Shown here: in pieces, positions 32,249 through 42,108 of the stretch
How positions within the stretch are numbered: the first letter of the stretch is position 1
How the letters are laid out: every line of letters begins with the position of its first letter
NCBI RefSeq assembly: GCF_017562075.2
Contig: NC_054082.1
Span: forward strand, 59,564,906 to 59,628,905
Source of the DNA: Anopheles merus
Taxonomy: Eukaryota > Arthropoda > Insecta > Diptera > Culicidae
DNA: 64,000 bases
Direction of reading: 5' to 3'
The notes under the pieces: model-generated
What the model saw: the letters and a program-made list of their open reading frames with translations, nothing else
Database searches by the model: none
What the model was told of the DNA's origin: nothing
Translations under genes and position numbers: made by a program

Positions 32249-32766
32249 TGTTATGTATTTAATTCTTTTTTTTAGGCAGAAAAGTTCACATGAGGTTTGT
32301 TTTAGGAGTTGATGCAAAAAGTAACAAACGAATTCAATAATGTGCAAAGAAGGAATGGCATTTAACAACAGACGAAAGGTAGGGTCTGTTATGTTTAAAC
32401 ACTTTTACTTTATTTAAACACTTAAAACTTTACATTATAATAAATACACACGAAATATACATATGTTAAAACGTACGATACTTTACAACGTAGGCCGCGC
32501 GCCAGCCGCACCGAGCACCCCTGCCGAGAGCTCCTGCTCGATCGGCCTTCGTGCACACTCTGCTCGGCGCTCGGCACACACTAAGCCTTGCGCGCTTAGT
32601 GTGTGCGACAGTGTGCGTGTACACACTGTCGTCCCCCTGGACGTTGACCGATGGCAGCGCAACTGCCACGGCAAGTCCAGGGGTCGGCACGCACGGCTGC
32701 CCACAACAGGGTCAACCGGTCAGGCGTTATGACACAACTGTCAAATACCAGGGTTCATATATAACA
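32249..32766 (-). repeat. 5' LTR of the middle gypsy element, split by a solo LTR
   Basis: Same 191-bp sequence as 22690-22880 with 327 extra bases (322-bp solo LTR plus 5-bp duplication) after AGGGTC. The outer right flank is CTAGC. Confidence 0.9.
32387..32708 (-). mobile_element. Solo LTR, family 1 relative, inside the 5' LTR
   Basis: 322 bp, TGTTATGTTTAAAC ... GCCCACAACA on +, flanked by a perfect GGGTC duplication (32382-32386, 32709-32713). The intact target exists in the sister LTR at 22823-22827, proving both borders. On the minus strand it begins TGTTGTGGGCAG and shares CCCTGGA, GCAGTTGCGCTGCC and CTTAGTGTGTGC-type blocks with the solo LTRs at 7965-8263 and 55752-56051, so it is a diverged member of that family. 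It carries AATAAAG near its 3' end. Confidence 0.92.
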
Positions 32767-32771
32767 CTAGC

Positions 32772-34359
32772 ACTCTCTTCCACATCATCAACGTCTATAG
32801 CCGCTGATTTTATCCCCCACCATAAACTTATTCTCTTCCTCAAACGGCTCATCTCTCTCGTTTGCCACCAATCGGGATAATGGATCTGCAATTTTTCCTT
32901 TCCCTTTCCGATACTTTACTATAAATCTAAATGATTGCAGTCTTAAAATCCATCTTTCAATTGTGACGCATGGCCGTGCTGCCGGCAGGAATATGGTCTC
33001 TAGTGGTTAATGATCCGTCTCTAATTCAAAAAGACGGCCGAGCAAGTATGGCGCAAACCGTTCTACCGCCCAAACCAGGGCTAATGCCTCTCTTTCGGTC
33101 TGACAGTAGCGTTGCTCGGTGGACGTTAAACTTTTGCTTGCATAAGCTATCGGTCTTGGTTCAATGTCGGTTGGTCCGTTAAATTGAACTAGCACAGCTC
33201 CCAACGCAACAGGTGAAGCGTCAGCTATCACTCTAGTTCTCAAACTGTTGTCGAAGAAGCACAATATCTTAACATCTGAGACTATCTCCTTCAATTGATT
33301 GAATGCTTCTTCTTGTCGTTTGTCCAAGATAAAACTGGATTTTACATAGGTCAGTTTGAGTAACGGAGTTATTGTTGTTACCAAATCAATTAGAAATCTG
33401 CCTTAATACGTAAACAACCCTTAAAAACTTCGCATTTCTTCCGTCGATGAAGGTGCTCGAAATTTCTGCAGTGCTTCTACCTTCTTGTCGCGAGGTTCTA
33501 TGCCTTTGTTTGAAATTTTATGCCCTAAAAATTCAATATCTGTAACCTTAAAATGCATTTTTCCTGGTTTAGCAAGATTCCTTTCTCTTTTAATATTCCA
33601 AGCACTCTTTTTAGCATTTCATCGTGTTCCTCTTTCGTATTTCCAAACACTAATATGTCGTCTATATAATTAACGACATTGCCACTAACCATGGCAAACA
33701 TCTGTTCCATTATTCGTTGGAACACTTCTGGCGCAATGACTATGCCAAGCATCAACCTTTTGTATCTATGCAATCCTATATGGGTAATAAAGGTGGTGAT
33801 GCATCGACTGTCCTTATGCAATTCCACCTGACGGAATGCTTCCTTTATGTCCAGCCGAGTGAATAATTTGGCTGCAGAAAATCGCGGAACAAAATCTTCT
33901 ATCATGCCTTTTCTCATCTTCTAAAATCATGGCATTAGGTGCTTTTCTCTTAGTATGGCTGTATGGTTGCCCTACGCATATCAACACAATTGCGAAGTTC
34001 CCCATTATCCTTGGTAATTGGTACTAACGGAGAAACCCATGCGCACCCTCGTTCCACTGATTCAATTATGTCCCTATCTAATAGATATTGGATTTTTCCT
34101 CAATTTTTGCTGATAGAGCCACTGGTGGCCTTCGGGGATGTTGGCAAATGGGTTGAACATATCTGTCAATGGGAATTTTTACGATCACATCCTTAATCTT
34201 TGGAAAAGGCTGCTTTGTTCTTCCCTCTACAGCTCTCACCCCGTGTGTCTCCTAGTTTCATTGCTGTTAATTTGCCTAGGAGACATTGGCGTCCTCCTTT
34301 AACTACAAATAAATCAGCTACTGTCTCTATTTTGCCTTTGTCCTCTATTGAAAGTTTTG
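32772..34359 (-). pseudogene. Outer gypsy element: protease end, reverse transcriptase and RNase H
   Basis: The coding strand runs leftward from 34359. It starts with a protease/linker relic (ETVADLFVVKGGRQCLLGKL, 34310-34210), then the RT N-terminus (DIIESVERGCAWVSPLVPIT, KDNGELRNCVDMRRA), the RT palm (RLDIKEAFRQVELHKDSRCI, FQRIMEQMFAM, YIDDILVFGNTKEEHDEM) and RNase H (TRVIADASPVALGAVLVQF, EREALALVWAVERFAPYLLG). Multiple frameshifts separate the blocks (near 33920, 33525, 33385). The RT style with DMRRA and YIDD is that of Mag/K02A2.6-type elements, matching the gag found at 38.5-37.6 kb. Confidence 0.8.
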
Positions 34360-34645
34360 TGTTCTATTGCATTATATTATATTTATTCATATTACGACTA
34401 TTACATTGATACGCGGGAGGATGGTGAGCTGTTGCTCCGAACGCGTCGCGGGCCCGAATGCCCCCCTAATCTCTTCTAATATTACTCTCTCGACTTCTTC
34501 CTACGTTCCCTCTCATCCGATCGGTACCGAGAGATCGAATTCCATCGATACCGAGACGGTGGGCACTCGTGCTCGTCAGCCGACGAGAGATCGCTCTCGC
34601 GGAGAGCGCACCTGAGTGCCCCGCATTGTAATGCATCCAACATCT
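34360..34645 (-). repeat. 3' LTR of the truncated gypsy element
   Basis: On the coding strand it starts TGTTGGATGCATTACAATG directly after the purine tract AAAAGAAGGGGAGA (complement of 34646-34659) and ends AATAGAACA at 34360. The centre is GC-rich with CGCTCTCGCGGAGAGCGC-like palindromes near 34590-34610. No second copy exists in the window. Confidence 0.7.
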
Positions 34646-34751
34646 CCCCTTCTTTTAAAAACACCTATAAACATCGAACCTACTGCGCGGCCTTCTGTTC
34701 CTAGAAGACCGGCGTGGTTCCTGTTTTGAAGATTGCACTGGTGCTCGTGAA

Positions 34752-35942
34752 TTAAGAGAGCATTTGAGAGATATCGACTGAGGCTGCATCAGGATTGATG
34801 ACCGATGCTGAAGTCTGTAGTTGATGGTCAGACGATAGGCCAGGAGTGCGGCTAGGCTCGGCTGTGGCGGTATCCGAGCTGCTGACCGCTACCGAAGTTT
34901 GCAATTGACAATCAGACGATAAGCCGGGAGCGCAGCTAGGCACGGCTGAGGTATCATCGGTATTGCTGACCGATGCTGGTATCTGCAGTAGCGGGCTAGA
35001 CGGTAACCCAGAGGTGCAGATTTTGTAGAAATTTGTATTAACCGGTTTAACAGGATGTTGGTGATGTTGCTGACGGTTACGACGATCGCGCAACTGATTA
35101 ACGTGGCTGCGTATAATCCTCTTATCAAACGTCTGGACGGTGTACATTACAGTCCCGATGCGTTTGACAATTTTGCCAGCTACCCAGGTCCATCCATTGC
35201 GCGTATATCGTTTAGCGTAGACTGGATCAAACAAACGAAACTGTCTCAGATGGTTTGTTTCAGCACACTCCATTGTACTTCGTGCAGGCATCGGGCGTAG
35301 CAGATCCAATGTTGTTCGAATCGGCCGGTTTAGCATTAGCTCCACTGGTGATTTCGTGAAACCTAACGCTGAATTCGGCGTGCTTCTGTAAGTGAGTAGG
35401 AAGGTGTCTAATGCTTCGTTAATCGATGTGCCATTCGCCTGCCCGTTTGACTGTAGATGATAAGGTGCTGTTGTAATATGGTCAATACCATTGTGAATGC
35501 AAAACTCCTTAAATTCCGTACTGACGAATTGCGTTCCATTGTCTGAAACGAGCGTGTTTGGCATTCCGAAACGAGCGAATATCGAGCGTAGAATGTCTAT
35601 TGTTGTCGCAGATGTGATGCTATTCGTTCGAATTACTTCGGGCCAGCGGGAGAATGCGTCTACCACGACGAGAAAATATGCTCCTTCAAGTGGGCCGGCG
35701 TAGTCTACATGTATTCTCTGCCAAGGAATCATAGACTTGGGCCAAGAAATTGGGTTTTCGTGAGGCGGTGATTTGGCTGCTGCTTGGCATGCATCACATG
35801 TTTTTACCGAGTCCGCGATGTCTGCATCCAGAGATGGCCAATAGAAAAAACTGCGGGCCAAGGCCTTCGTTCTGACGATCCCTGGATGTCCGTTATGCAC
35901 TTGATGAAGGCATCGTTGCTGTAGTGCTCTCGGTATTACCAC
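34752..35942 (-). pseudogene. Truncated gypsy element: integrase
   Basis: 396 open codons: zinc-binding end (HNGHPGIVRTKALARSFFYW, CDACQAAAKSP), HVDYAGPLEGAYFLVVVDAF with the first Asp, VSDNGTQFVSTEFKEFC with the second, then PYHLQSNGQANGTSINEALD. The segment that should contain the catalytic Glu (…GQAERF…) is missing: an in-frame deletion joins GQA to the LDTFLLTYRSTP region. The tail is Ser/Pro-rich with degenerate repeats of a CQLQTSVAVS-like unit. Despite the open frame, the enzyme would be catalytically dead. Confidence 0.85.
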
Positions 35943-35963
35943 CCTTTCACTGAAAAGAAGACA

Positions 35964-36420
35964 TCAGTCTACGATTGACAAGCCTTCTTTTCTAGCATGA
36001 AATCTGGCCAGTTCGCCAGTATATGTTGTATTTTCGGGCCATCCGTGGCGAACGTAATGGTCGACTTTCTGTAATAATGGATCTGTCTTTGTTTCCTTTG
36101 CTAGCTCCACAAGATTAACAGGCGTTGTCTCTAGTGTGTTTACCAAGATCGATTTGACGTCCGCTTTCTGTTCTGACGCGGCTTTCTGTTTCGATGAGGG
36201 GTCGGGAAGCGTGCTGAATTACCCGTTGTAACCCCCCCGCATATACATGACTGATTGTTGCCCCCAGGCCGATTGAAGATGCATCCGCCGAAATCACGAT
36301 CTTTTACTGCGGGTCATAGTGAGCTAGCTGTAGTTCAGTGGCTAACAGAGTTTTAAACTCATGGAAAACATGTTTGCATTCTGGCGTCCACTCGAATGAA
36401 TCATTAGCCTTGAGGAGCTG
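35964..36420 (-). pseudogene. Truncated gypsy element: RNase H and linker remnants
   Basis: Short minus-strand frames encode ISADASSIGLGATISH and RVIQHASRP (RNase H start) and VDHYVRHGWPENT (linker before integrase). The central RNase H region is deleted, because ESRVRTE runs straight into the linker. Stops at 36420 and 36115 separate the pieces. Confidence 0.75.
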
Positions 36421-36426
36421 ATCTAA

Positions 36427-37560
36427 TTAGTATCTCAGCTTTCGCATGTTAGGGATAAAACGACCATAGAAATGAATAGCGCCTAGAAAGGATCTCGCGC
36501 CTGTAACGTCTGTTGGTTCTGGCAGATTTCGTATAAGTGCAACTTTTGCCGGATCGGGGCGTAGTCCGCGACTATCTATTACGTGCCCCAGGTAGGTGAT
36601 CTGAGGCATACGAAAAGCACATTTATCAGCACGAATAGTGAATCCGTAATCCTGAACCCGCGCAAGCGTGTCTGCCAAGATCGGATCGTGCTCTGCTTCT
36701 GATGTGCCACCCACAATGATGTCGTCGAGGTAACCTGATACATTCTTTAGGCCAGCTAGCATTTTATCGATTACCATTTGGAAAGCTGCTGGTGCGATCT
36801 TTATACCCGGTGGCAAGCGATTGTAAAGGTAAAGTCCTCGGTGCGTATTGATGGTTAGTAATGGACGGTATTGCGGGTCGATCTCAATTTGAAGAAAGGC
36901 ATCAGATAAACCAATTTTGCTGAAGAACTTGCAGTTGGAAAGCTTTGCGAATATGTCTTCCGGTAACGGTAGCGGGTAATCATTAGGTTCGAGAGCGTCG
37001 TTTAGACCCGTGGAATAATCTCCACATATCCGGATTGAACCGTTAGTTTTCTTGACGACTACTATTGGAGCAGCCCAATCAGATGCCTTAACCGGAGTGA
37101 TAACCCCAATAGTTTGTAGACGATCCAGTTCTTGATCAACTGCTTCGCGTACTGCGTAAGCAACTGGTCGTTTGGGGCGAAAAACTGGGCGACTGTTTTC
37201 CTTCACTTTAAAAGAATCGTTCGCTCTCGTGCACAGCCCAGTATCTCCGAAAACCTGAGGAAATCTCTTTTGCCATGATTCGTGTGTGCTGTTGGATTTT
37301 GTCAGCTGGCAACAAAATTGATCGATGGGAGTTGACCACAATGAAAACTTATCAATCAGATCCAGCCCTAGAAGAAGCAGGCGAGCTGGAGTAACTGAAA
37401 TGTTAACCCTCTTGGTTTGGTCAGCCACAGGTTTTTCGGTCGATCACGGTTATGTCCAAACTGTGTCCCGCTGCAATCGGACTGGGGTGCCGTTTATAAC
37501 AATAGGCACGAATTTACGTCGCTGCTGCACATTATTGACGTTTACTGAAAGCATTTGCGT
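36427..37560 (-). pseudogene. Truncated gypsy element: protease remnant and reverse transcriptase
   Basis: 333 codons are open from 37428. They include the end of the protease (LLLGLDLIDKFSLWSTP), then RT with KASDWAAPIVVVKKTNGSIR, ICGDYSTGLNDALE, FSKIGLSDAFLQIEI, PPGIKIAPAAFQMVID, YLDDIIVGGTSEAEHD and RSFLGAIHFYGRFIPNMRKL. Upstream, a protease start (VPIVINGTPVRLQ) is separated by stops and a deletion that removes the active-site loop. YLDD is intact. Confidence 0.85.
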
Positions 37561-37564
37561 TCTT

Positions 37565-38522
37565 CTATAGTTGGTTTCTCCAAACTCTCCTCCTCGGTTC
37601 TCGCGTTTCTCCAAACCGCTCAGCCTTCGAGGTTTTCATATATTCCGGAGCTTTTTCTGTGATAATGTTTTTGTTAGCCCCCTGGTAAAATGCTTCTGGT
37701 CGCCGTTTTAAATTGTTTGCCGTCCGGCATTGGGCTCCGAAATGACCAACATTTTTGCATTTATAGCATTCCTTGTTTCTGGCTGGGCACTGATAATCAC
37801 CTGAATTGTGATCTCTTTTTCCGCAACGTGCGCAGCCTAAACCTCGTTCGGTCACCCGGTTAACAAACGAGTTGTTTTGTCGCTGTTCCCATCCTAGGGC
37901 GTCACTGGTGCACTCATTGCTCTTGCCTGCCTTTTCACCGACTCGTACGAACTAATCAAACAGATCGTTTCATCCCATTCCAATCACTTTGACGCCAGTA
38001 ATCCTTCCTTGAGTTCAGACGGAGCAAATAAGATTACCTTGTCGAACACGCTAATCGCTCGTGCTTCCTTCTCGTTGTTTCCAAAGCTGCATTTCTGTGC
38101 GCAACTCTGGCAGCGGAAAGCAAACTCCTCAACAGTTTCCGATTGTTCCGGTTTTAATGTCCAAAACCGGTTCCTTTCGAAAACGTCATGCTCCTTTGGA
38201 CAGAAATAATGGACCTCCACAGCCGATTAGCTTCTCTAACGCCACTAGATAAGGGTCAACGCTTTCCTCCCCTTCTCGCTGGACATCCGCTCCAGGAATG
38301 GATGTAAAAACTTCTTGTACATCAGGGCCAGCTTTCGCATGGAAAATCAGTCGCGGCGTTAATGTACTCGAAGTTACGTCGATATTTCACCCATTCGTTC
38401 CTAACAGCGTTTCTTTCCATCGCTTTGAAGAGAAATGGTTTTACATTCCATGCGTCCATTTTCCTGTAATATGAAACCATTTTGTTTTCTTTTATAAACC
38501 AGTATTTTATCAGTGCCTCCAT
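37565..38522 (-). pseudogene. Outer gypsy element: gag
   Basis: Reading leftward from 38522: DAWNVKPFLFKAMERNAVRN and EWVKYRRNFEYINAAT (capsid N-terminus), PKEHDVFERNRFWTLKPEQS, TVEEFAFRCQSCAQKCSFG, RAISVFDKVILFAPSELKEG, then SSYESVKRQARAM and a double zinc knuckle CARCGKRDHNSGDYQCPA / CYKCKNVGHFGAQC. Frameshifts near 38330, 38215 and 37910 and stops break it. The gag type (ERNxFWxLxP ... FGxxxxEARAIxVxDKVI) is the kind that accompanies Mag/K02A2.6-like pol, so I assign it to the outer element rather than the truncated one to its left. Confidence 0.75.
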
Positions 38523-38554
38523 TTTCTTTCTGTTCCATCTTTCTAATAGTTACA

Positions 38555-38830
38555 AACCACCATTGCATTCTCTTTGTACTGCTCTCCGGAAGGTACATTA
38601 TCCCTTTTTCCTTTTTTTTACTGCTCTCCGGCAGCCTACCGTTATTTGCTACTGCACTCCGGCAGTTTCAGGATCGACTCAGCAATTTCCCTTGACGACC
38701 ATTCCCAAAATGCTCTCCGGCATTCCTTTATCCTTCATCCAAAAGGTATGCTTGTATGCACTCCGGTATTACTTGCTTTCGTGTTGCTCTCCGGCAACCC
38801 TATCTACTTGGATGCTGGTCTCCTACAGGC
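38555..38830. repeat. Degenerate tandem repeat with CTCTCCGGCA core
   Basis: CTGCTCTCCGGMAN or TGCACTCCGG units occur about eight times at irregular 35-60 bp spacing between 38578 and 38805. They lie in the leader between gag and the primer-binding site of the outer element. They could be RNA structural or packaging repeats. They make spurious serine/leucine-rich frames on the + strand. Confidence 0.6.
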
Positions 38831-38958
38831 AACTTATTACACATACACAAATTGACACAACACAGTTATTTAAACATTTTCACAGCTACCACATTTATTT
38901 CAAAACAATGTAAATTTTCAATTCACTTGTTTAAACTATATTTTTCCTCGTCGCCAAC

Positions 38959-39497
38959 TGTGTTACTCTGCAATTTCGGTCCGGTCGTGAACGCGTACAT
39001 GAATATACAGGACGATCTTCTCGTCATCCCTTGACAGCACCGCTGTCATCCCTGGATCGGTTGGTGTCAACCGATCTGAAACTTTCGTGATATGTAGTGA
39101 TGTGCAATCTAAATACAGGCGGTCCCCGAGATACACGGTTAATGGGGACCGAAAACGACCGCAAAATACCGCGTATCTCGAATTTCCGCGTAAGTCGAAT
39201 CTCGTGATTTCCAGCCAAAATATCACTAATTTTCGTGCAATGTTGCAAGTAGGGAGTGGTTTTCGCCACCAAATTAATTATTTGACATGTTTCTACTGAA
39301 TTGAACAATTTTAAACCTTTTTAAATAGTATTTTACATTCGTTCAATACGGAAATTATTTGGTATTTCACAATGGATGTGTCAAATCAGTACAATTTGCT
39401 CAAAGAACTGTCAAATTTGGAAAACCGCGTATCTCCGAATCCGCGTATAAGAGGTACCGTGTATCTCGGGGACCGCCTGTATTATTGTAATACCACA
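38959..39497 (-). repeat. 5' LTR of the outer gypsy element, split by a MITE
   Basis: Begins TGTGTTACTCTGC immediately right of a primer-binding-site tract (TTGGCGACGAGGA on the coding strand) and ends ACCACA at 39497. Removal of the MITE and one TA leaves about 174 bp. The right 90 bp match the 20676-20765 LTR fragment; the left half does not, so one of the two has been altered. Confidence 0.75.
39116..39478. mobile_element. Complete pogo/Tigger-like MITE in the outer LTR
   Basis: 363 bp with TIRs CAGGCGGTCCCCGAGATAC and its complement, flanked by TA (39114-39115, 39479-39480). The unoccupied target is visible in the sister LTR at about 20745-20752. TA duplication and CAG...CTG ends with a CCCCGAG core fit pogo/Tigger-type Tc1/mariner relatives. 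Non-coding. Confidence 0.9.
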
Positions 39498-39551
39498 GGT
39501 ACAATCAACTAACCCTTGTAATCTAAAATGTTACACATGCACGCGCATATA

Positions 39552-39976
39552 CAGGGTTTTTTAATTGATTTAAGACTAGCAGCATACTTTTTTTAAATGG
39601 TTGCAATAGATTCTTGACTAGCATCCTCTATTTTTTATTACGAGCAATGAATAATTGACTAGGAGCAATTGATTTCAGCAGGCCGGTTGCTGGCGCGTGG
39701 TGATAAGATTGTTTTTAGAAGTTATCGGTAGGAAATCTAAAGCAAATTCGATAATTTTGGGTAAAACAAGTTTTTATTTACTCATAAAATGCATGGAATT
39801 CCAATTTTATGGTTGAACGATCTATGCTTAGAAAAATATTAGATTTTTGGTTAGAAAAATTGAGTTTTTGTGTGCTCAATTGTAAACCGATATTCGATCG
39901 AAAATCGATAGAACTACACATGAGCGACTATTCAAAAAAAGTATACTACTTGTCTTATCTCAATTGAAAAACCTTG
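39552..39976. mobile_element. Mariner-type MITE
   Basis: 425 bp with about 45-bp imperfect TIRs CAGGGTTTTTTAATTG ... CAATTGAAAAACCTTG continuing to GCATACTTTTTTT / AAAAAAAGTATAC, flanked by TA at 39550-39551 and 39977-39978. No coding capacity. Confidence 0.85.
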
Positions 39977-39978
39977 TA

Positions 39979-40620
39979 AATCGACGGCTACCTACTGGTC
40001 TTGCCAACATCCCGCAAAATGATCTACGAAGAGAAAACGGTGTCCGGTTTTAAAATATTAGCAAACAGGTAAGCATTTCAATAATCGTATGGGCACAACA
40101 TTGTTTAGTTGGTTCTTATAAAACACATTGATTAATTATTGCTAAATTTTCATCAACAGATTTCAACACAGCTCTTTTGTATAAGAGCGTACTTCACATA
40201 GAATAGTGTCACTACTACCATCAGAAATCCGAAAATATAGGGGGTGGGATAAATATATTTGTATGCGGGAGCAGGACCAGCAATCCAATCATTTGAATGC
40301 GTCCGTGAAGGTCAGTTTGTGCCGTGCTGAATGTTTATATTTTAGCTGCTTGTTGTCGTGACCGGGTCAACCCGCTTTAATTTAAAGCAACTTTTCGGAT
40401 TCAAGAAATTAAGGAACACCCGGTGTTATGCTCTTCCGTTGATTAGTCCAACCCGACTGACGTTTATTCGCATTTCCTGTCTTCTCGAATGATCTTTCAC
40501 GCTCGTCCTGTCTCTCTCTCTATCTATCACTTCCTTGTCTTTCATAATCCCTACACTTTTGTAAAAACTTAAGGCAATCTTACAGGAAATCTTTTTTACA
40601 CGCGACGCCTTCGGCTATTG
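39979..40620. other. Spacer, no feature seen
   Basis: No frames or repeats recognised. A CTCTCTCTCTATCTATC tract occurs near 40512. It may include the 5' end of the LINE that follows. Confidence 0.35.
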
Positions 40621-41066
40621 TTGGTTGGAAACGTAAGAGAGATAGACTTATATCATGAACGTAACCGTAAGGTATGCATGCTTCAATTATCAGGATCTAA
40701 AGGCAAGGACAAGGCAAAAAAGACTCAGAAACGTTTCCTCCCGCTACCTGAAGTGTTGATACCTCATACGTACACATGTTTAACGAATACAACAATTTGG
40801 TTCGGCTCGGTAAACGTCGGGTGGACCCCGGAACGTAAGGGAGCAGACTTGCTCATGATTTTGTATGACTTCGGCTGTTTTGTACCTCACGTGTGGACGC
40901 TCGCAATAAGCCCTCCGAATGGTAGCGGAACAAAAGTTTTTAATTACAACAAAAAAATAAATATTTTGTACAGTTGGCTCTTGACTGCTGAATTGATCAG
41001 ACTGTTTTTTCAAACAGCAAGAGTACCTATCGACACTACACAAGCGAACGAATTGTCATATAGACA

Positions 41067-42108
41067 ATGAAACCACGGCCCATTAGGGCAAATTCTTTTA
41101 AATTAGTGTACGAGGGGATTTCGAGACGCCCTTCCCGCTCAGAGGTGATTGACTTTATTGTCGATACACTCAAAGCCGGAGAGGTCGCAACAAGAATCCA
41201 AATGTGCACCTCGACGGCAATCGTTTACGTTGAGACGGAAACGATGCATCAAGCGGAGCTGATCGTTGCACAACACCAGGGGAAGCATTCCCTAACGATT
41301 GACGGAACATCCTATCCACTGTCAATTCTACTGGAAGACGGTGCAACGGAAGTGCGGCTACACGAGCTTCCACCGTATGTCACGGGAGCAGAAATAGAAG
41401 CAGTGATGTGTTGTTTCGGCAAAATAGTTTCGATCACCGAGACGGAGTACGGTCCGGATAGTAAAGTGCCGGGGAAAAACCGGGATTATCGCAGTAAAGA
41501 TCATCCTTTGATCACCGGCAATCCAAATCGGACCGACAATGACCATCGCAGACGAGCGCACCACCGTCACTTACAATCGGCAAAATCCATACTGCCGGTA
41601 TTGCCTAATGCCCGAACATACTGGCATGGGATGCATGCAGAGCAAGCGCAGCCTTGCTAAGCAAGGCGTGTCATATGCCGGAGTGACAAAAGCAACAGCA
41701 CCAGCATCAGTATCCAAAAACAATACACCATCGAAGGCTTCGGTAAAAACGCTAAAAGATGCTGCTGCTCCGCATGCTAGCAAAGCCGTAGCCCCGAAGG
41801 CCTCGACAGCGACACCGAAGGCCCCGACGTTAGCACCGAAGGCACCTACCGTGTCACCGAAGGCTCCGACTGTAGCACCGAAGGCTCCGACGGAAGCAAG
41901 CAGCGCACCGACAGCATCGACATCATCAGCACAGGGGAAGGAATACGAGTGCACTACGGCGCTTGTTGTACCTGTGTTCAAAATTCCTCGAGATCTCTCC
42001 CCCACACCTCCCGCTACCAATCCTGACCCTGATACTAAAGGTAAGCGCAGAAACATAGACGACACAGACAGTAAAAACGCTAAAAGATGCTGCTGCTCCG
42101 CATGCTAG
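41067..42108 (+). pseudogene. L1/Tx1-like LINE ORF1 (RNA-binding protein), broken
   Basis: The first frame (41067-41560) encodes an RRM-like region with FKLVYEGISRRPSRSEVIDF, then VRLHELPPYVTGAEIEAVM and CCFGKIVSITETEYG. A shift near 41540 moves to a second frame with a CCHC-like CRYCLMPEHTGMGCMQSKR and a low-complexity tail of repeated APKAP units (TLAPKAPTVSPKAPTVAPKAP). A 328-bp tandem duplication starting at 41745 frameshifts the C-terminus, giving a stop at 42108. In intact relatives ORF1 binds LINE RNA. Family placement rests on the RRM/CCHC order together with the ORF2 fragments. Confidence 0.65.

Larger units (their letters stand above)
22690..32766 (-). mobile_element. Middle Ty3/gypsy element (10 kb including nested insertions)
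   Basis: LTRs at 22690-22880 (3') and 32249-32766 (5'). Removing the solo LTR and its duplicated GGGTC from the latter leaves exactly 191 bp, the length of the former. I count about six differences between them by eye. The element is flanked by CTAGC on both sides (22685-22689, 32767-32771). Internal order on the minus strand is leader, gag, zinc knuckle, protease, RT, RNase H and integrase, all with stops or frameshifts. The integrase is cut by the young element at 23558-28165. Confidence 0.9.
34360..37570 (-). mobile_element. 5'-truncated Ty3/gypsy element nested in the outer element
   Basis: The 3' LTR (34360-34645), a polypurine tract, integrase, RNase H, RT and the start of a protease remain. 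Gag and the 5' LTR are missing, and the right border abuts the outer element's gag somewhere between about 37550 and 37600. The RT and protease (VPIVINGTPVRLQ) resemble the young element more than the outer one. Truncation at the 5' side is not expected from LTR-element integration, so a later deletion is implied. Confidence 0.7.
20676..39497 (-). mobile_element. Outer (oldest) Ty3/gypsy element of the nested stack
   Basis: A degraded Ty3/gypsy element on the minus strand, split by two large insertions. Parts from 5' to 3': 5' LTR 38959-39497; primer-binding-site-like tract next to it (CCTCGTCGCC on + at 38947-38956); gag 38522-37565; protease/RT/RNase H remnants 34359-32772; integrase 22600-21806; 3' LTR remnant 20676-20765. 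Insertions are a 5'-truncated gypsy element at 34360 to about 37570 and the 10-kb element at 22690-32766 with TSD CTAGC. All its frames are broken. Confidence 0.7.

Noticed and set aside
38555..38830. CRISPR-like array
   Set aside because: Short 8-10 bp words at irregular spacing in a eukaryotic retrotransposon leader; no conserved repeat of CRISPR length and no cas genes.
38482..38913. 143-codon + strand frame
   Set aside because: Runs antisense to the gag start and leader of a gypsy element and through the CTCCGG repeats; low-complexity artefact.
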